Positions 51,111-60,492 of a DNA stretch of 64,000 nt are shown one piece after another. Origin of the DNA: Photobacterium gaetbulicola Gung47 (GTDB lineage Bacteria > Pseudomonadota > Gammaproteobacteria > Enterobacterales > Vibrionaceae); contig CP005974.1 in NCBI GenBank assembly GCA_000940995.1, forward strand, positions 3,534,001 through 3,598,000, written 5' to 3'. The notes beneath the pieces are model-generated. The model was not told where the DNA came from. It did not search any database and saw only the letters and a program-made list of their open reading frames with translations. How positions within the stretch are numbered: the first letter of the stretch is position 1; each line of letters starts with the position of its first letter. The translations under genes and the position numbers were made by a program.

Positions 51111-52598
51111 TTATGCTTCGTCACTGAACCAGCAAATGTTACGAGCAGCCATGATCAGCTCGCCCGCTCTTGCTTCATCAATGCCTTCGATATCAGTTAG
51201 ATCGTCGGTACCCTGATCAGCAAGATCTTCTAGCGTTGCAACGCCTTTCGCGGCCAGTTTGAACGCAAGCTCACGCTCCAAGCCTTCCAGACCCAGTAGG
51301 TCTTCTGCAGGCTCAACACCTTCAAAAGATTCTTCCTGAGCAAGGGCAAGCGTGGTTAGTGCTTCTTTCGCACGGTTACGCAGCTCTTCAACCGTGTCTT
51401 CATCCAGACCTTCAACAGCCATCAGCTCGGCTACTGGTACGTAGGCGATTTCTTCTAGTGTTGTGAAGCCTTCTTCAACCAATACAGTGGCGAAGTCTTC
51501 GTCGATATCAAGGTGCTTAGTGAACACTTCGATAGACTCTTGGGCTTCTTCCTGGTGCTTCTTCTGAAGATCTTCAACCGTCATTACGTTCAGTTCCCAG
51601 CCAGTAAGCTGAGACGCTAGGCGAACGTTCTGACCACTACGGCCGATTGCCTGAGCAAGGTTGTCCTTCTCAACAGCAATGTCCATCGTGTGGTTGTCTT
51701 CATCAACGATGATAGAGCTAACTTCTGCCGGAGCCATCGCATTGATCACGTACTGGGCTGGGTTCTCATCCCACAGTACGATATCGATACGCTCGCCACC
51801 TAGTTCGCCAGATACGGCTTGTACACGTGCACCACGCATACCGACACATGCACCCACAGGGTCAATGCGTTTGTCGTTAGTCTTAACGGCGATCTTGGCA
51901 CGAGAGCCTGGATCACGGGCTGCCCCCATCAGTTCAATCATCTCTTCGCCGATTTCCGGCACTTCGATGCGGAATAGCTCTGACAGCATTTCAGGCTTAG
52001 AGCGAGTCATGAACAATTGGAAACCACGTGCTTCTGGCGCGACTTTGTACAGAAGGCCACGAACACGGTCACCCGGGCGGAAGTTTTCACGTGGCAACTG
52101 GTCGTCACGCTGGATAACAGCTTCTGCATTGTTACCAAGGTCAATGATAACAGCATCGCGGTTAACTTTCTTTACTACACCGGTGATTAGCTCGCCTTCG
52201 TTGTCAATAAATTGCTCAACGATTTGTGCACGCTCAGCTTCACGGACTTTCTGAACGATAACCTGCTTGGCCGTTTGAGTCGTGATACGGTCAAACGTTA
52301 CCGACTCGATCTGCTCTTCGACGTAATCATCAAGGTTGATCGTTTCGTCGTCGTACTGCGCTGCTTCCAGAGTGATCTCTAGAGTCGGCTGAGTCACTTC
52401 CTCAACCGCTTTCCAGCGGCGGAAAGTTTCGAACTCACCGGTCTTGCGATCGATCGCTACACGTACGTCGATTTCCGCTTCGTATTTTTTCTTCGTTGCT
52501 GTTGCCAGTGCGATCTCAAGTGCTTCAAAGATGCGCTCACGAGGTACAGCTTTTTCGTTGGATACCGCTTCAACGACAGCCAAGATTTCTTTGTTCAT
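51111..52598 (-). CDS. nusA: Transcription elongation/antitermination factor NusA
   Basis: The 495-residue protein has an N-terminal RNA-polymerase-binding domain, S1 (GELITGVVKKVNRDAVIIDL), KH1/KH2 (DPVGACVGMRGARVQAVSGE; NLAQAIGRSGQNVRLASQL) and two acidic C-terminal repeats. It modulates pausing, termination and rRNA antitermination. It sits 22 nt downstream of rimP. Confidence 0.97.
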   Translation of the reverse strand: MNKEILAVVEAVSNEKAVPRERIFEALEIALATATKKKYEAEIDVRVAIDRKTGEFETFRRWKAVEEVTQPTLEITLEAAQYDDETINLDDYVEEQIESVTFDRITTQTAKQVIVQKVREAERAQIVEQFIDNEGELITGVVKKVNRDAVIIDLGNNAEAVIQRDDQLPRENFRPGDRVRGLLYKVAPEARGFQLFMTRSKPEMLSELFRIEVPEIGEEMIELMGAARDPGSRAKIAVKTNDKRIDPVGACVGMRGARVQAVSGELGGERIDIVLWDENPAQYVINAMAPAEVSSIIVDEDNHTMDIAVEKDNLAQAIGRSGQNVRLASQLTGWELNVMTVEDLQKKHQEEAQESIEVFTKHLDIDEDFATVLVEEGFTTLEEIAYVPVAELMAVEGLDEDTVEELRNRAKEALTTLALAQEESFEGVEPAEDLLGLEGLERELAFKLAAKGVATLEDLADQGTDDLTDIEGIDEARAGELIMAARNICWFSDEA

Positions 52599-52620
52599 TT
52601 CTAATGCCCCAATTTAGCGG

Positions 52621-53076
52621 TTAGAATTTTGGAACCAGGTTGGCCTTGGAAATATTGCTCAGTGCAAATGTTTCTTCATTGCCATCAACATTTAATGTGA
52701 CAAGCTCGCCGTCAACGGCAACGATATCACCTTTCCACTTACGACGGTTGCCCATCGCCATTTTCAACACCAGGCTGACCTCGTGGCCAATAAACTGTTG
52801 GTAATGTGCGGCTTTAAATAGCGGCCTTTCTAGACCAGGGGAAGAGACCTCCAGGTTATAGGCAACAGTGATTGGATCTTCAACGTCCATCACCGCGCTG
52901 ATCTGGCGGCTAACTTCGGCACAATCTTCAACGGTGATCCCGTTTTCGTGATCGATAAATACACGCAGTGTTGAGTGTTCGCCTGCACGGATAAATTCCA
53001 GACCGACAAGTTCATAGCCTGTGGCCGTTACCGGCGCCTCAAGCAGTTCGGTCAATTGCATCTCTAAAGCTGTCAA
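52621..53076 (-). CDS. rimP: Ribosome maturation factor RimP
   Basis: The 151-residue protein is needed for 30S maturation. Motifs: YELVGLEFIRAG, GITVEDCAEVSRQISAVMDV, PITVAYNLEVSSPGLERPLF and NRRKWKGDI. The start is TTG at 53076, aligned with E. coli RimP and with GGGGGG 5 nt upstream; an internal ATG five codons later is less likely. Only 18 nt separate it from a terminator hairpin. Confidence 0.93.
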   Translation of the reverse strand: MTALEMQLTELLEAPVTATGYELVGLEFIRAGEHSTLRVFIDHENGITVEDCAEVSRQISAVMDVEDPITVAYNLEVSSPGLERPLFKAAHYQQFIGHEVSLVLKMAMGNRRKWKGDIVAVDGELVTLNVDGNEETFALSNISKANLVPKF

Positions 53077-53093
53077 GACAACCCCCCGGAAAC

Positions 53094-53114
53094 AAAAAAA
53101 GGGCTATAAAGCCC
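53094..53114 (-). terminator. Second terminator between tRNA-fMet and rimP
   Basis: On the minus strand GGGCT-TTAT-AGCCC is followed by seven T. The T-run ends 18 nt before the rimP start codon. Confidence 0.8.
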
Positions 53115-53147
53115 AGTAGATACCTGAATGGTCATGTTTCAGATAAT

Positions 53148-53171
53148 AAAAAACCCCGAATTACGGGGTTT
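53148..53171 (-). terminator. First terminator between tRNA-fMet and rimP
   Basis: AAACCCCG and CGGGGTTT form an 8-bp stem with a 5-nt loop; a T-run follows on the minus strand. It lies about 80 nt after the tRNA. Confidence 0.85.
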
Positions 53172-53253
53172 AATATCACTGGACCCTGATACCACAGCAT
53201 ATCGCTGTGATAGAAAAAACAACCTTACTAAGAATAGCTGTTTTTTCGGAAAG

Positions 53254-53330
<77 letters not shown>

Positions 53331-53387
53331 TCCGTAATCTGACGGCGATTATATCGCCCAGACATCACTCTTTCAAGTGACTAATAA

Positions 53388-53472
53388 TGGTGCCGAGAAG
53401 GGGACTTGAACCCCTACACCTTGCGGCACTAGCACCTCATGCTAGCGTGTCTACCAATTTCACCATCTCGGC
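53388..53472 (-). tRNA. leuU: tRNA-Leu (GAG)
   Basis: 85 nt with encoded CCA, a long variable arm (class II), a GAG anticodon at 53436-53438 and a normal T-arm (GGGGTTCAAGTCCCC). It lies between secG and tRNA-fMet, the conserved position of leuU. Confidence 0.96.
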
Positions 53473-53484
53473 TAAATTCTTTAT

Positions 53485-53817
53485 TTACTCAGGAATGTCA
53501 CTGTTAACTGGTGCACTCTGAGTTGGCTCAACAACTTGCTCAGTCGCTGGAGCGCTTAGGTTTTCCCAACCACTGGTTTCGTGCGCCTTTTTGGTGCTCA
53601 TGTTGCCAAGCACTAGGCTGATGACGAAAAAGATGGTCGCGAAAATCGCAGTCATTCGGGTCAAAAAGTTTCCAGAGCCGCTCGCGCCAAACAGGGTACC
53701 TGATGCGCCAGCCCCAAATGAAGCTCCCATATCTGCGCCTTTACCTTGTTGAACCAAAACCAGGCCAATAACACCAAGCGCAGCCAACAGATAAATCACA
53801 AGTAGAATTTCGTACAT
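53485..53817 (-). CDS. secG: Protein translocase subunit SecG
   Basis: The 110-residue membrane protein has two transmembrane helices (EILLVIYLLAALGVIGLVLV and FATIFFVISLVLG) around the conserved QQGKGADMGASFGAGAS loop. It assists SecYE in protein export. ATG 53817 has AGGTGGA upstream and matches the family start (MYEILL); an in-frame codon at 53826 is rejected. The C-terminal tail after residue 75 is low in complexity and longer than in vibrio homologues that end soon after the second helix. Confidence 0.94.
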   Translation of the reverse strand: MYEILLVIYLLAALGVIGLVLVQQGKGADMGASFGAGASGTLFGASGSGNFLTRMTAIFATIFFVISLVLGNMSTKKAHETSGWENLSAPATEQVVEPTQSAPVNSDIPE

Positions 53818-54014
53818 GGGTTCCACCTATGGTTAAATTGTTGTGCCGGCTTTGCTTTAGCAGTGCCAGCGCACCCCTTCCACTAGGAGCGGGATGAATA
53901 CTAGCGAAAGCTATCTTCACTGACAAGTAAAATTTCTTCGAAAACTCTGTTTCTTGAATCACTTGTCGAAGTTTTAGGCAAAACCGACACCAGTTAGTCG
54001 AATTTAGCGCACAC

Positions 54015-55352
54015 TTAGCAGCTTTGTTTCACTGCCTCGGCAATGTGCAGGGCCGATTTCTTGACCAGTTCTGCATCTTCACCTTCAACCATTACGCGGA
54101 TCAGCGGCTCAGTGCCGGATTTACGCAACAATACGCGCCCCTTATCACCTAGTTTAGCCTCAACGGCAGCCGCTGCTGACAAAACAGCCTCTGATTCCAG
54201 AGGGTTGGAATCACCAGCAAAACGAACATTCTCCAGTACTTGCGGGTACATCGTCATGCCATCTGCCAGCTCCTTGAGTGACATCTTGCTACCCACGATC
54301 GAGGCCATGACCTGCAGGCCGGCCACAATGCCGTCACCGGTGGTGACTTTATCAAGCAGGATAACGTGGCCTGAATTCTCGGCACCGATAAGCCAATCGT
54401 GCTTCTTCAGCTCTTCCATCACATAGCGGTCACCGACCTTGGCACGGACAAACGGGATCCCCAGGTTCTTCAGGGCATTTTCCATTCCCAGGTTGGTCAT
54501 CAGGGTACCGACCACACCGCCTTTTAGCTCGCCGCGACGCAGCGCATCACGAGCAATAATATAGGCAATTTGGTCGCCATCGACCTTGTTGCCCTCTTCG
54601 TCGACCATGATCACCCGATCGCCGTCACCGTCCAGCGCAATACCGAAATGGGCTTTCTCTTCCAGTACCTTCGCCTGCAGCGCCGCCACATCGGTCGCAC
54701 CGACCTTGTCGTTGATATTGGTGCCGTTCGGCTCGCAGCCAATGGTGATCACCTCAGCACCCAGCTCTTTAAATACGCTAGGCGCAATGTGGTAGGTCGC
54801 ACCATGGGCACAGTCGACAACGATTCTATAACCTGCCAAGTCATACTGGCTCGGAAATGTACCCTTACAAAACTCAATGTAACGACCGGCGGCATCATTG
54901 ATACGGTAGGCCTTGCCCAGCATGGCCGACTCGACACATGTCAAAGGCTTGTCCAGTTCAGCTTCAATCGCCAGCTCAACCTCATCCGGTAGCTTGGTCC
55001 CTTCCGACGAGAAGAACTTAATGCCATTGTCATAATACGGGTTGTGCGATGCCGAAATCACGATACCGGCTTCAGCGCGGAAAGTACGGGTAAGGTACGC
55101 TACTGCCGGTGTTGGCATCGGGCCGGTGAATGCGGCCTGCAAGCCAGCAGCGGCCAAACCTGCTTCCAACGCCGACTCCAGCATGTAGCCAGAAATACGG
55201 GTATCTTTACCAATGATCACTTTCTTGGTGCCCTGTTGCGACAATACTCGCCCCGCAGCCCAGCCCAGTTTCAATACAAAATCCGGGGTGATTGGGCCTT
55301 TACCTACCAAACCACGAATGCCGTCGGTACCAAAGTACTTACGTTCTGCCAT
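54015..55352 (-). CDS. glmM: Phosphoglucosamine mutase GlmM
   Basis: The 445-residue enzyme converts glucosamine-6-P to glucosamine-1-P for peptidoglycan and LPS. Features: FGTDGIRGLVG, the phosphoserine loop VISASHNPYYDNGIKFFS, metal-binding DGDGDR and C-terminal RKSGTEPLIRVM. It follows folP by about 40 nt, the usual ftsH-folP-glmM order. Confidence 0.96.
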   Translation of the reverse strand: MAERKYFGTDGIRGLVGKGPITPDFVLKLGWAAGRVLSQQGTKKVIIGKDTRISGYMLESALEAGLAAAGLQAAFTGPMPTPAVAYLTRTFRAEAGIVISASHNPYYDNGIKFFSSEGTKLPDEVELAIEAELDKPLTCVESAMLGKAYRINDAAGRYIEFCKGTFPSQYDLAGYRIVVDCAHGATYHIAPSVFKELGAEVITIGCEPNGTNINDKVGATDVAALQAKVLEEKAHFGIALDGDGDRVIMVDEEGNKVDGDQIAYIIARDALRRGELKGGVVGTLMTNLGMENALKNLGIPFVRAKVGDRYVMEELKKHDWLIGAENSGHVILLDKVTTGDGIVAGLQVMASIVGSKMSLKELADGMTMYPQVLENVRFAGDSNPLESEAVLSAAAAVEAKLGDKGRVLLRKSGTEPLIRVMVEGEDAELVKKSALHIAEAVKQSC

Positions 55353-55395
55353 TTTCTGCTCCTAGCAATCAATCTAAATTCAACCTTACCTGACG

Positions 55396-56235
55396 TTATT
55401 TATCCCGGTACTGGGACAAGGTCATTTCGCACACTTTCAGCACATCAACCGTCTCTTTCGCATCGTGGACCCGGATGATCTGAGCTCCTTTCATGGCAGC
55501 GATAGCGGCGCAGGCAAGGCTACCAGCCAGGCAATCGGCCGGTTGTTTATCTAATAATTTGAATACCATCGACTTTCTCGACATCCCAACCAACAAGGGA
55601 AGGCCAAAGCGGTGGAACTCATCAAGGTGAGCCAGCAATTGGTAGTTGTGCTCGAGGGTTTTGCCGAACCCATAGCCGGGATCGAGCAGCAGCTGCTCCC
55701 GGGCGATCCCCACCTGCTCGCAGGCATGAATTCTTTCAGCCAAGAAGTCGCCGACATCAGCAATGACATCTTGATATGTCGGCTGGTGCTGCATTGTACG
55801 TGGTTGCCCTTGCATATGCATTATACAAATCGGCACCCCGGCATCCGCCGCCACCTGCAGAGCCCCCGGCTCCTGCAAAGCTCGGACATCGTTGATCAAA
55901 TCCGCCCCAGCCGCAACGGCCTCACGCATTACCGCGGCCTTGCTAGTATCAATCGATATCCAACAATCAAAGCGCTGGCGCAAGGCTTCAATCACCGGCA
56001 CCACCCGATCAAGCTCCTGCTCGAGAGATACCTCAGCCGCCCCGGGACGGGTAGATTCACCACCGATATCCAAAATAGACGTGCCCGCTGACAACATCTC
56101 CTCGGCATGACGCAAGGCGGCATCCAGCTGGTTAAAGCGACCACCATCGGAAAAAGAATCAGGGGTGACATTCAAGATCCCCATGGTATGGGGACGGGAA
56201 AGATCTAGCGTCTTGGTTTTGCTCTTGAGGATCAA
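55396..56235 (-). CDS. folP: Dihydropteroate synthase
   Basis: The 279-residue TIM-barrel enzyme of folate synthesis is the sulfonamide target. Motifs: MGILNVTPDSFSDGG, DIGGESTRPGA, INDVRAL, LDPGYGFGKTLEHNY and RVHDAKET. Codons are normal and there is no sign of truncation. Confidence 0.95.
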   Translation of the reverse strand: MILKSKTKTLDLSRPHTMGILNVTPDSFSDGGRFNQLDAALRHAEEMLSAGTSILDIGGESTRPGAAEVSLEQELDRVVPVIEALRQRFDCWISIDTSKAAVMREAVAAGADLINDVRALQEPGALQVAADAGVPICIMHMQGQPRTMQHQPTYQDVIADVGDFLAERIHACEQVGIAREQLLLDPGYGFGKTLEHNYQLLAHLDEFHRFGLPLLVGMSRKSMVFKLLDKQPADCLAGSLACAAIAAMKGAQIIRVHDAKETVDVLKVCEMTLSQYRDK

Positions 56236-56262
56236 ATTACCGCTCCTGGGTCTTTTATATAA

Positions 56263-56291
56263 AAAAACCCCGAACCTAGGCCGGGGTTTTT
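56263..56291 (-). terminator. Terminator after ftsH
   Basis: AAAACCCCG and CGGGGTTTT form a 9-bp stem, with further pairing in the loop; on the minus strand a T-run follows. It lies 17 nt after the ftsH stop and before folP. Confidence 0.88.
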
Positions 56292-56307
56292 GCTTATCGA
56301 TTAATGA

Positions 56308-58284
56308 TTAAGCCTGTGGCTTATCATCTTCTTTGTTCTGCACTGGCTGTGCTTCAGGCGCTTGCTCAGGCTGCGTTTCTGCTTTTGGTTCAGCAGGAGC
56401 TTCCTGTTGCTCGCTCTGCTGCTCTGGAGCAGCATCGCCCGCTTTCAGGGTATCTTTTTCGTCACCCCAGCCTTTCGGTGCACGGATTTCAGTCTTGCGT
56501 TCCATCAAGTCGTCAATCTGGCCAGCATCGATGGTCTCGTACTTCATCAGCGCATCTTTCATCGCGTGCATGATATCCATATTCTGCTCAAGGATTTCAC
56601 GGGCACGCTCGTAGTTGCGGTCGATGATAGCGCGAACTTCGTTATCGATAAGCTTCGCTGTGTCGTCAGACATATGCTTGCTCTGCGTCACCGAACGGCC
56701 AAGGAATACCTCGCCTTCGTCTTCCGCATACAGCAATGGACCCAATTTCTCAGAGAAACCCCACTGGGTTACCATCTTGCGGGCAATATCTGTCGCACGC
56801 TCGATATCATTCGAAGCACCGGTCGAGACCTTGTTCACACCGTAGATCAGCTCTTCCGCCAAACGACCGCCGTACAGACTTGAAATCATTGACTCCAAGA
56901 ACTCACGCGAGTGGCTGACACGGTCTTGCTCTGGCAAGTACATAGTCACACCCAATGCGCGACCGCGCGGAATGATAGAGACCTTATACACAGGATCGTG
57001 ATCCGGCACCAAGCGACCAATGATGGCATGGCCCGCTTCGTGATAAGCCGTCGACTCTTTCTGCTCATCGGTCATTACCATCGACTTGCGCTCGGCACCC
57101 ATCATGATCTTATCTTTGGCCAGTTCGAACTCCACCATAGAGACGGTGCGCTTGTTGCCGCGAGCAGCAAACAGAGCAGCTTCGTTAACCAGGTTCGCCA
57201 GATCCGCACCCGAGAAGCCTGGGGTACCACGTGCGATAAGCTCAGGCTTCACATCACCGTCTAGCGGTACTTTGCGCATGTGCACTTTCAGGATTTGCTC
57301 ACGGCCACGTACGTCTGGCAAGCCAACCACTACCTGGCGGTCGAAACGACCAGGACGCAATAGCGCAGGGTCCAGTACGTCAGGACGGTTGGTCGCGGCG
57401 ATAACGATGATACCTTCGTTACCCTCGAAACCATCCATCTCAACCAGCATCTGGTTCAAGGTCTGCTCACGCTCATCGTGGCCACCACCCACACCGGCAC
57501 CACGCTGGCGACCGACGGCATCGATCTCATCGATAAAGATGATACAAGGCGCGGCTTTCTTGGCCTGCTCGAACATGTCACGGACACGGGATGCACCCAC
57601 ACCGACGAACATTTCCACGAAATCAGAACCAGAGATCGTAAAGAACGGAACTTTCGCTTCACCAGCAATGGCTTTCGCCAGCAAGGTTTTACCCGTACCT
57701 GGAGGACCGACCATCAACACACCGGTTGGGATCTTACCGCCCAGTTTCTGGAAACGGCTCGGATCACGCAGGTAATCCACCAGCTCTTTCACATCTTCCT
57801 TCGCCTCGTCACACCCGGCAACGTCATTGAAGGTGGTTTTGATCTGGTCTTCGCTCATCATGCGGGCCTTAGATTTACCGAACGACATGGCACCTTTGCC
57901 ACCGCCGCCCTGCATTTGGCGCATGAAGAAGATCCAGACACCGATGAGCAATAGCATCGGGAACCAGGAGATAAAGATTGAGGCCAGTAGGCTTGGCTCC
58001 TCAGGCGGAGTACCCATGACCTTTACGTTAGCGTTAATCAGATCGTCTAACAGCTTTTGGTCGTTAACGACAGGCAGATAAGTGACGTATCGCGTGTTAT
58101 CACGTTTGAATACGGTAATCTCACGATCATTGAATCGCACTTCCCTTATCTGATCCTGACCGATTTCACGGACAAAGGTTGTATAGTCGACTTGACGGCC
58201 AGCACTATCACCGGGACCGAAGCTCTGGAATACAGACATCAGAACCACAGCGATGACCAACCACAAAATCAAGTTTTTTGCCAT
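56308..58284 (-). CDS. ftsH: ATP-dependent zinc metalloprotease FtsH
   Basis: The 658-residue inner-membrane AAA+ protease has two transmembrane helices (about 5-22 and 98-118), Walker A GPPGTGKT, Walker B IIFIDEIDAVG, the SRH arginine region and the zinc motif HEAGH. It degrades sigma-32, LpxC and unassembled membrane proteins. ATG 58284 is the family start; a TTG three codons earlier is rejected. It follows rlmE. Confidence 0.97.
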   Translation of the reverse strand: MAKNLILWLVIAVVLMSVFQSFGPGDSAGRQVDYTTFVREIGQDQIREVRFNDREITVFKRDNTRYVTYLPVVNDQKLLDDLINANVKVMGTPPEEPSLLASIFISWFPMLLLIGVWIFFMRQMQGGGGKGAMSFGKSKARMMSEDQIKTTFNDVAGCDEAKEDVKELVDYLRDPSRFQKLGGKIPTGVLMVGPPGTGKTLLAKAIAGEAKVPFFTISGSDFVEMFVGVGASRVRDMFEQAKKAAPCIIFIDEIDAVGRQRGAGVGGGHDEREQTLNQMLVEMDGFEGNEGIIVIAATNRPDVLDPALLRPGRFDRQVVVGLPDVRGREQILKVHMRKVPLDGDVKPELIARGTPGFSGADLANLVNEAALFAARGNKRTVSMVEFELAKDKIMMGAERKSMVMTDEQKESTAYHEAGHAIIGRLVPDHDPVYKVSIIPRGRALGVTMYLPEQDRVSHSREFLESMISSLYGGRLAEELIYGVNKVSTGASNDIERATDIARKMVTQWGFSEKLGPLLYAEDEGEVFLGRSVTQSKHMSDDTAKLIDNEVRAIIDRNYERAREILEQNMDIMHAMKDALMKYETIDAGQIDDLMERKTEIRAPKGWGDEKDTLKAGDAAPEQQSEQQEAPAEPKAETQPEQAPEAQPVQNKEDDKPQA

Positions 58285-58333
58285 GTCACTCAAGGTGTTA
58301 ACCCCGCGATAACTAATAGATGAATTTAGGGTA

Positions 58334-58963
58334 CTACAGTTTGTAACCTGTAGCTACAATATATACCTCACGAGAACGATCTCGTGACGAATCCGGCTTA
58401 CGGATTTTGACCACTTTGAACATGCTACGCACTTCTGCCAGATATTGATCAAAGCCTTCCCCTTGGAAAACTTTTACCGCAAAGCTGCCATTAGGCGCAA
58501 GTACCTGCCTACACATATCTAATGCTAGTTCAACAAGATACATAGCTCTAGGCTGATCTGAAGCCAAGTTGCCGCTCATGTTCGGTGCCATGTCCGACAA
58601 AACAACATCAACCATGTCCGGCTGAATACGCTCTAGCAGTGCATCCAATACCGCTTCCTCACGGAAATCCCCCTGCAGGAAGCTCACGCCAGGCAGTGAG
58701 TCCATTGGCAAGATATCACAGGCAATCACCTGCCCCTCGTCGCCAACAACCTCAGCAGCATACTGAGACCACCCACCAGGAGCCGCCCCCAAGTCAACCA
58801 CCGTCATACCGGGTTTCAGGAGCTTGTCTTTGTTTTGGATTTCTTCGATTTTGAAAATCGCGCGGGAACGGTAGCCCTTTTTTTGCGCTTCTAGAACATA
58901 CTTGTCGTCAAAATGTTCTTTCAGCCATCGGCCAGAGCTGCCCGAATGTTTTTTCTTACTCAT
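58334..58963 (-). CDS. rlmE: 23S rRNA 2'-O-methyltransferase RlmE (RrmJ/FtsJ)
   Basis: The 209-residue SAM-dependent enzyme methylates U2552 in the A loop. It has VVDLGAAPGGWSQYAAEVVG as SAM site, DVVLSDMAPNMSG, and catalytic K/D/K/E residues (RAIFKIEEI; SFAVKVFQGEGFD). It lies upstream of ftsH and divergent from yhbY. Confidence 0.96.
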   Translation of the reverse strand: MSKKKHSGSSGRWLKEHFDDKYVLEAQKKGYRSRAIFKIEEIQNKDKLLKPGMTVVDLGAAPGGWSQYAAEVVGDEGQVIACDILPMDSLPGVSFLQGDFREEAVLDALLERIQPDMVDVVLSDMAPNMSGNLASDQPRAMYLVELALDMCRQVLAPNGSFAVKVFQGEGFDQYLAEVRSMFKVVKIRKPDSSRDRSREVYIVATGYKL

Positions 58964-59101
58964 GATTTACCTAATGAGTTTGGGTACTTATCAAGTATAC
59001 TCAGCAACACCACAAATGGCGTATACTAAACAAATTAGTCATCTAGACTATATGGCGTTAGAATACGCGGTTTTCAACCCTAAATTAATAATAGAGCCGA
59101 C

Positions 59102-59398
59102 ATGAATCTAAGCACCAAGCAGAAGCAATACCTCAAGGGTCTTGCCCACAACCTAAAGCCAGTTGTCCTAATGGGCGCAAATGGCCTGACTGAAGCCGTG
59201 ATTGCCGAGATTGAACTGGCACTTGACCACCACGAGCTTATCAAGGTTAAAGTGGCTGCTGAAGAGCGCGAGACCAAGGTTTTGATCGTTGACGCAATTG
59301 TTCGCGAAACCAAGGCAGAAAAAGTCCAGGTGATCGGTAAGACACTGGTCCTATACCGCCAGAGCGAAGAGCGTAAGATCGAACTTCCGCGCAAATAA
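59102..59398 (+). CDS. yhbY: RNA-binding protein YhbY (CRM domain)
   Basis: The 98-residue CRM-domain protein associates with pre-50S particles. The conserved motif KGLAHNLKPVVLMGANGLTE includes the GxxG-like loop; a C-terminal strand region VQVIGKTLVLYRQSEE follows. It is divergently placed to rlmE and ends in a strong terminator. Confidence 0.93.
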   Translation: MNLSTKQKQYLKGLAHNLKPVVLMGANGLTEAVIAEIELALDHHELIKVKVAAEERETKVLIVDAIVRETKAEKVQVIGKTLVLYRQSEERKIELPRK

Positions 59399-59424
59399 AA
59401 AAGGCCGCCGCTGCGGCCTTTTTT
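59399..59424. terminator. Terminator between yhbY and greA
   Basis: GGCCGC and GCGGCC with a CGCT loop are flanked by A6 and T6, serving both converging genes. Confidence 0.9.
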
Positions 59425-59494
59425 ATGTCTGTATCATGGCACGGAATGCCATGATCCAACCTTTACAGATACATTTAATAACAATTTTATGTGA

Positions 59495-59968
59495 TTAAAT
59501 GTAAGCGACTTCCGCAATTTCGAACTCACGCGCACCGCCCGGTGTGGTGATCGTCACTTCGTCATCCTGCATTTTACCGATTAGGCCACGGGCAATCGGA
59601 GAATTCACTGAAATACGGCCCGCTTTGATGTCCGCCTCGTCATCACCCACGATCTGGTAAGTGACTTCCTCATCCGTGTTCACATCGATCAAAGTCACTG
59701 TGGTACCGAAAATCACTTTGCCAGTATTCTGCATCTTGGTGACGTCGATAACCTGTGCTACTGATAGCTTGTATTCGATATCACGGATCTGCGCTTCGCA
59801 GATACCCTGCTCTTCACGGGCTGCGTGGTACTCGGCATTCTCTTTGAGATCACCCAGTTCACGCGCTTCACCAATGGCCTGTGAAATGATTGGGCGACGC
59901 TTCATTAGTACATCCAGTTCTTCACGTAGCAGCTTCTCGCCGCGAACCGTCATTGGGATCTTATCCAT
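59495..59968 (-). CDS. greA: Transcription elongation factor GreA
   Basis: The 157-residue factor stimulates RNA cleavage by backtracked polymerase. The N-terminal coiled coil has the acidic tip GDLKENAEYHAAREEQ, and the C-terminal domain ends in SPIARGLIGKMQDDEVTI. It is close to dacB on the genome, as in other gamma-proteobacteria, but here two porin genes lie in between. Confidence 0.96.
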   Translation of the reverse strand: MDKIPMTVRGEKLLREELDVLMKRRPIISQAIGEARELGDLKENAEYHAAREEQGICEAQIRDIEYKLSVAQVIDVTKMQNTGKVIFGTTVTLIDVNTDEEVTYQIVGDDEADIKAGRISVNSPIARGLIGKMQDDEVTITTPGGAREFEIAEVAYI

Positions 59969-60492
59969 AACTCTTATTACCTCAACGCCCGTATAGCCAC
60001 AGCTATAAAAGGCAAAACAAAGCCTGTCCGACAGTTTGGTCGAACAAAGCGATTACTAATGGGAACACTTCATTCTAAACAAAGATGCCGAAGAGATCAC
60101 CCTTGTTCATTCAGCGGCATAACTTAGGTTACAGGCGCTACCCTCACGCCTGCAAATCATAAAAATTTCATAATCAATTCGCTTAACGCATAGCGCTTAA
60201 AAATTATGCGCCAAAGATCACAAAAACACGTATTTATACAAAATACCCCAGCTAAAAATGCAAGCGGCAACGCCTAAAAATAGCTAAAAAACGCCTTTAT
60301 CGCCGAACTTTTCCCTACACCGGTAAACACCTGATACATATAGACAAAAAACACAAAACCCACACCAGAGCCAGTCATTTAAAGTATTTTTCAGTTTTTT
60401 TTACTAACAGATCGCGCCAGACACCAGTAAAAAGAACAGCATGCATTTAGCACAGATATGCATACAACAAAAAATTCCAAAAGGATTCGACA
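59969..60492. promoter_or_regulatory. greA-porin 1 intergenic region with porin leader element
   Basis: About 520 nt without a gene. It contains the promoter of greA and, at 60387-60405, a 19-nt element (TTTTTCAG, then eight T, then ACT) found identically before porin 2. An AGTAAAAAGAA segment follows 30 nt later in both leaders. The element is about 106 nt before the porin ATG, the range of an OmpR or ToxR-type activator site; the regulator is not identified. Confidence 0.5.
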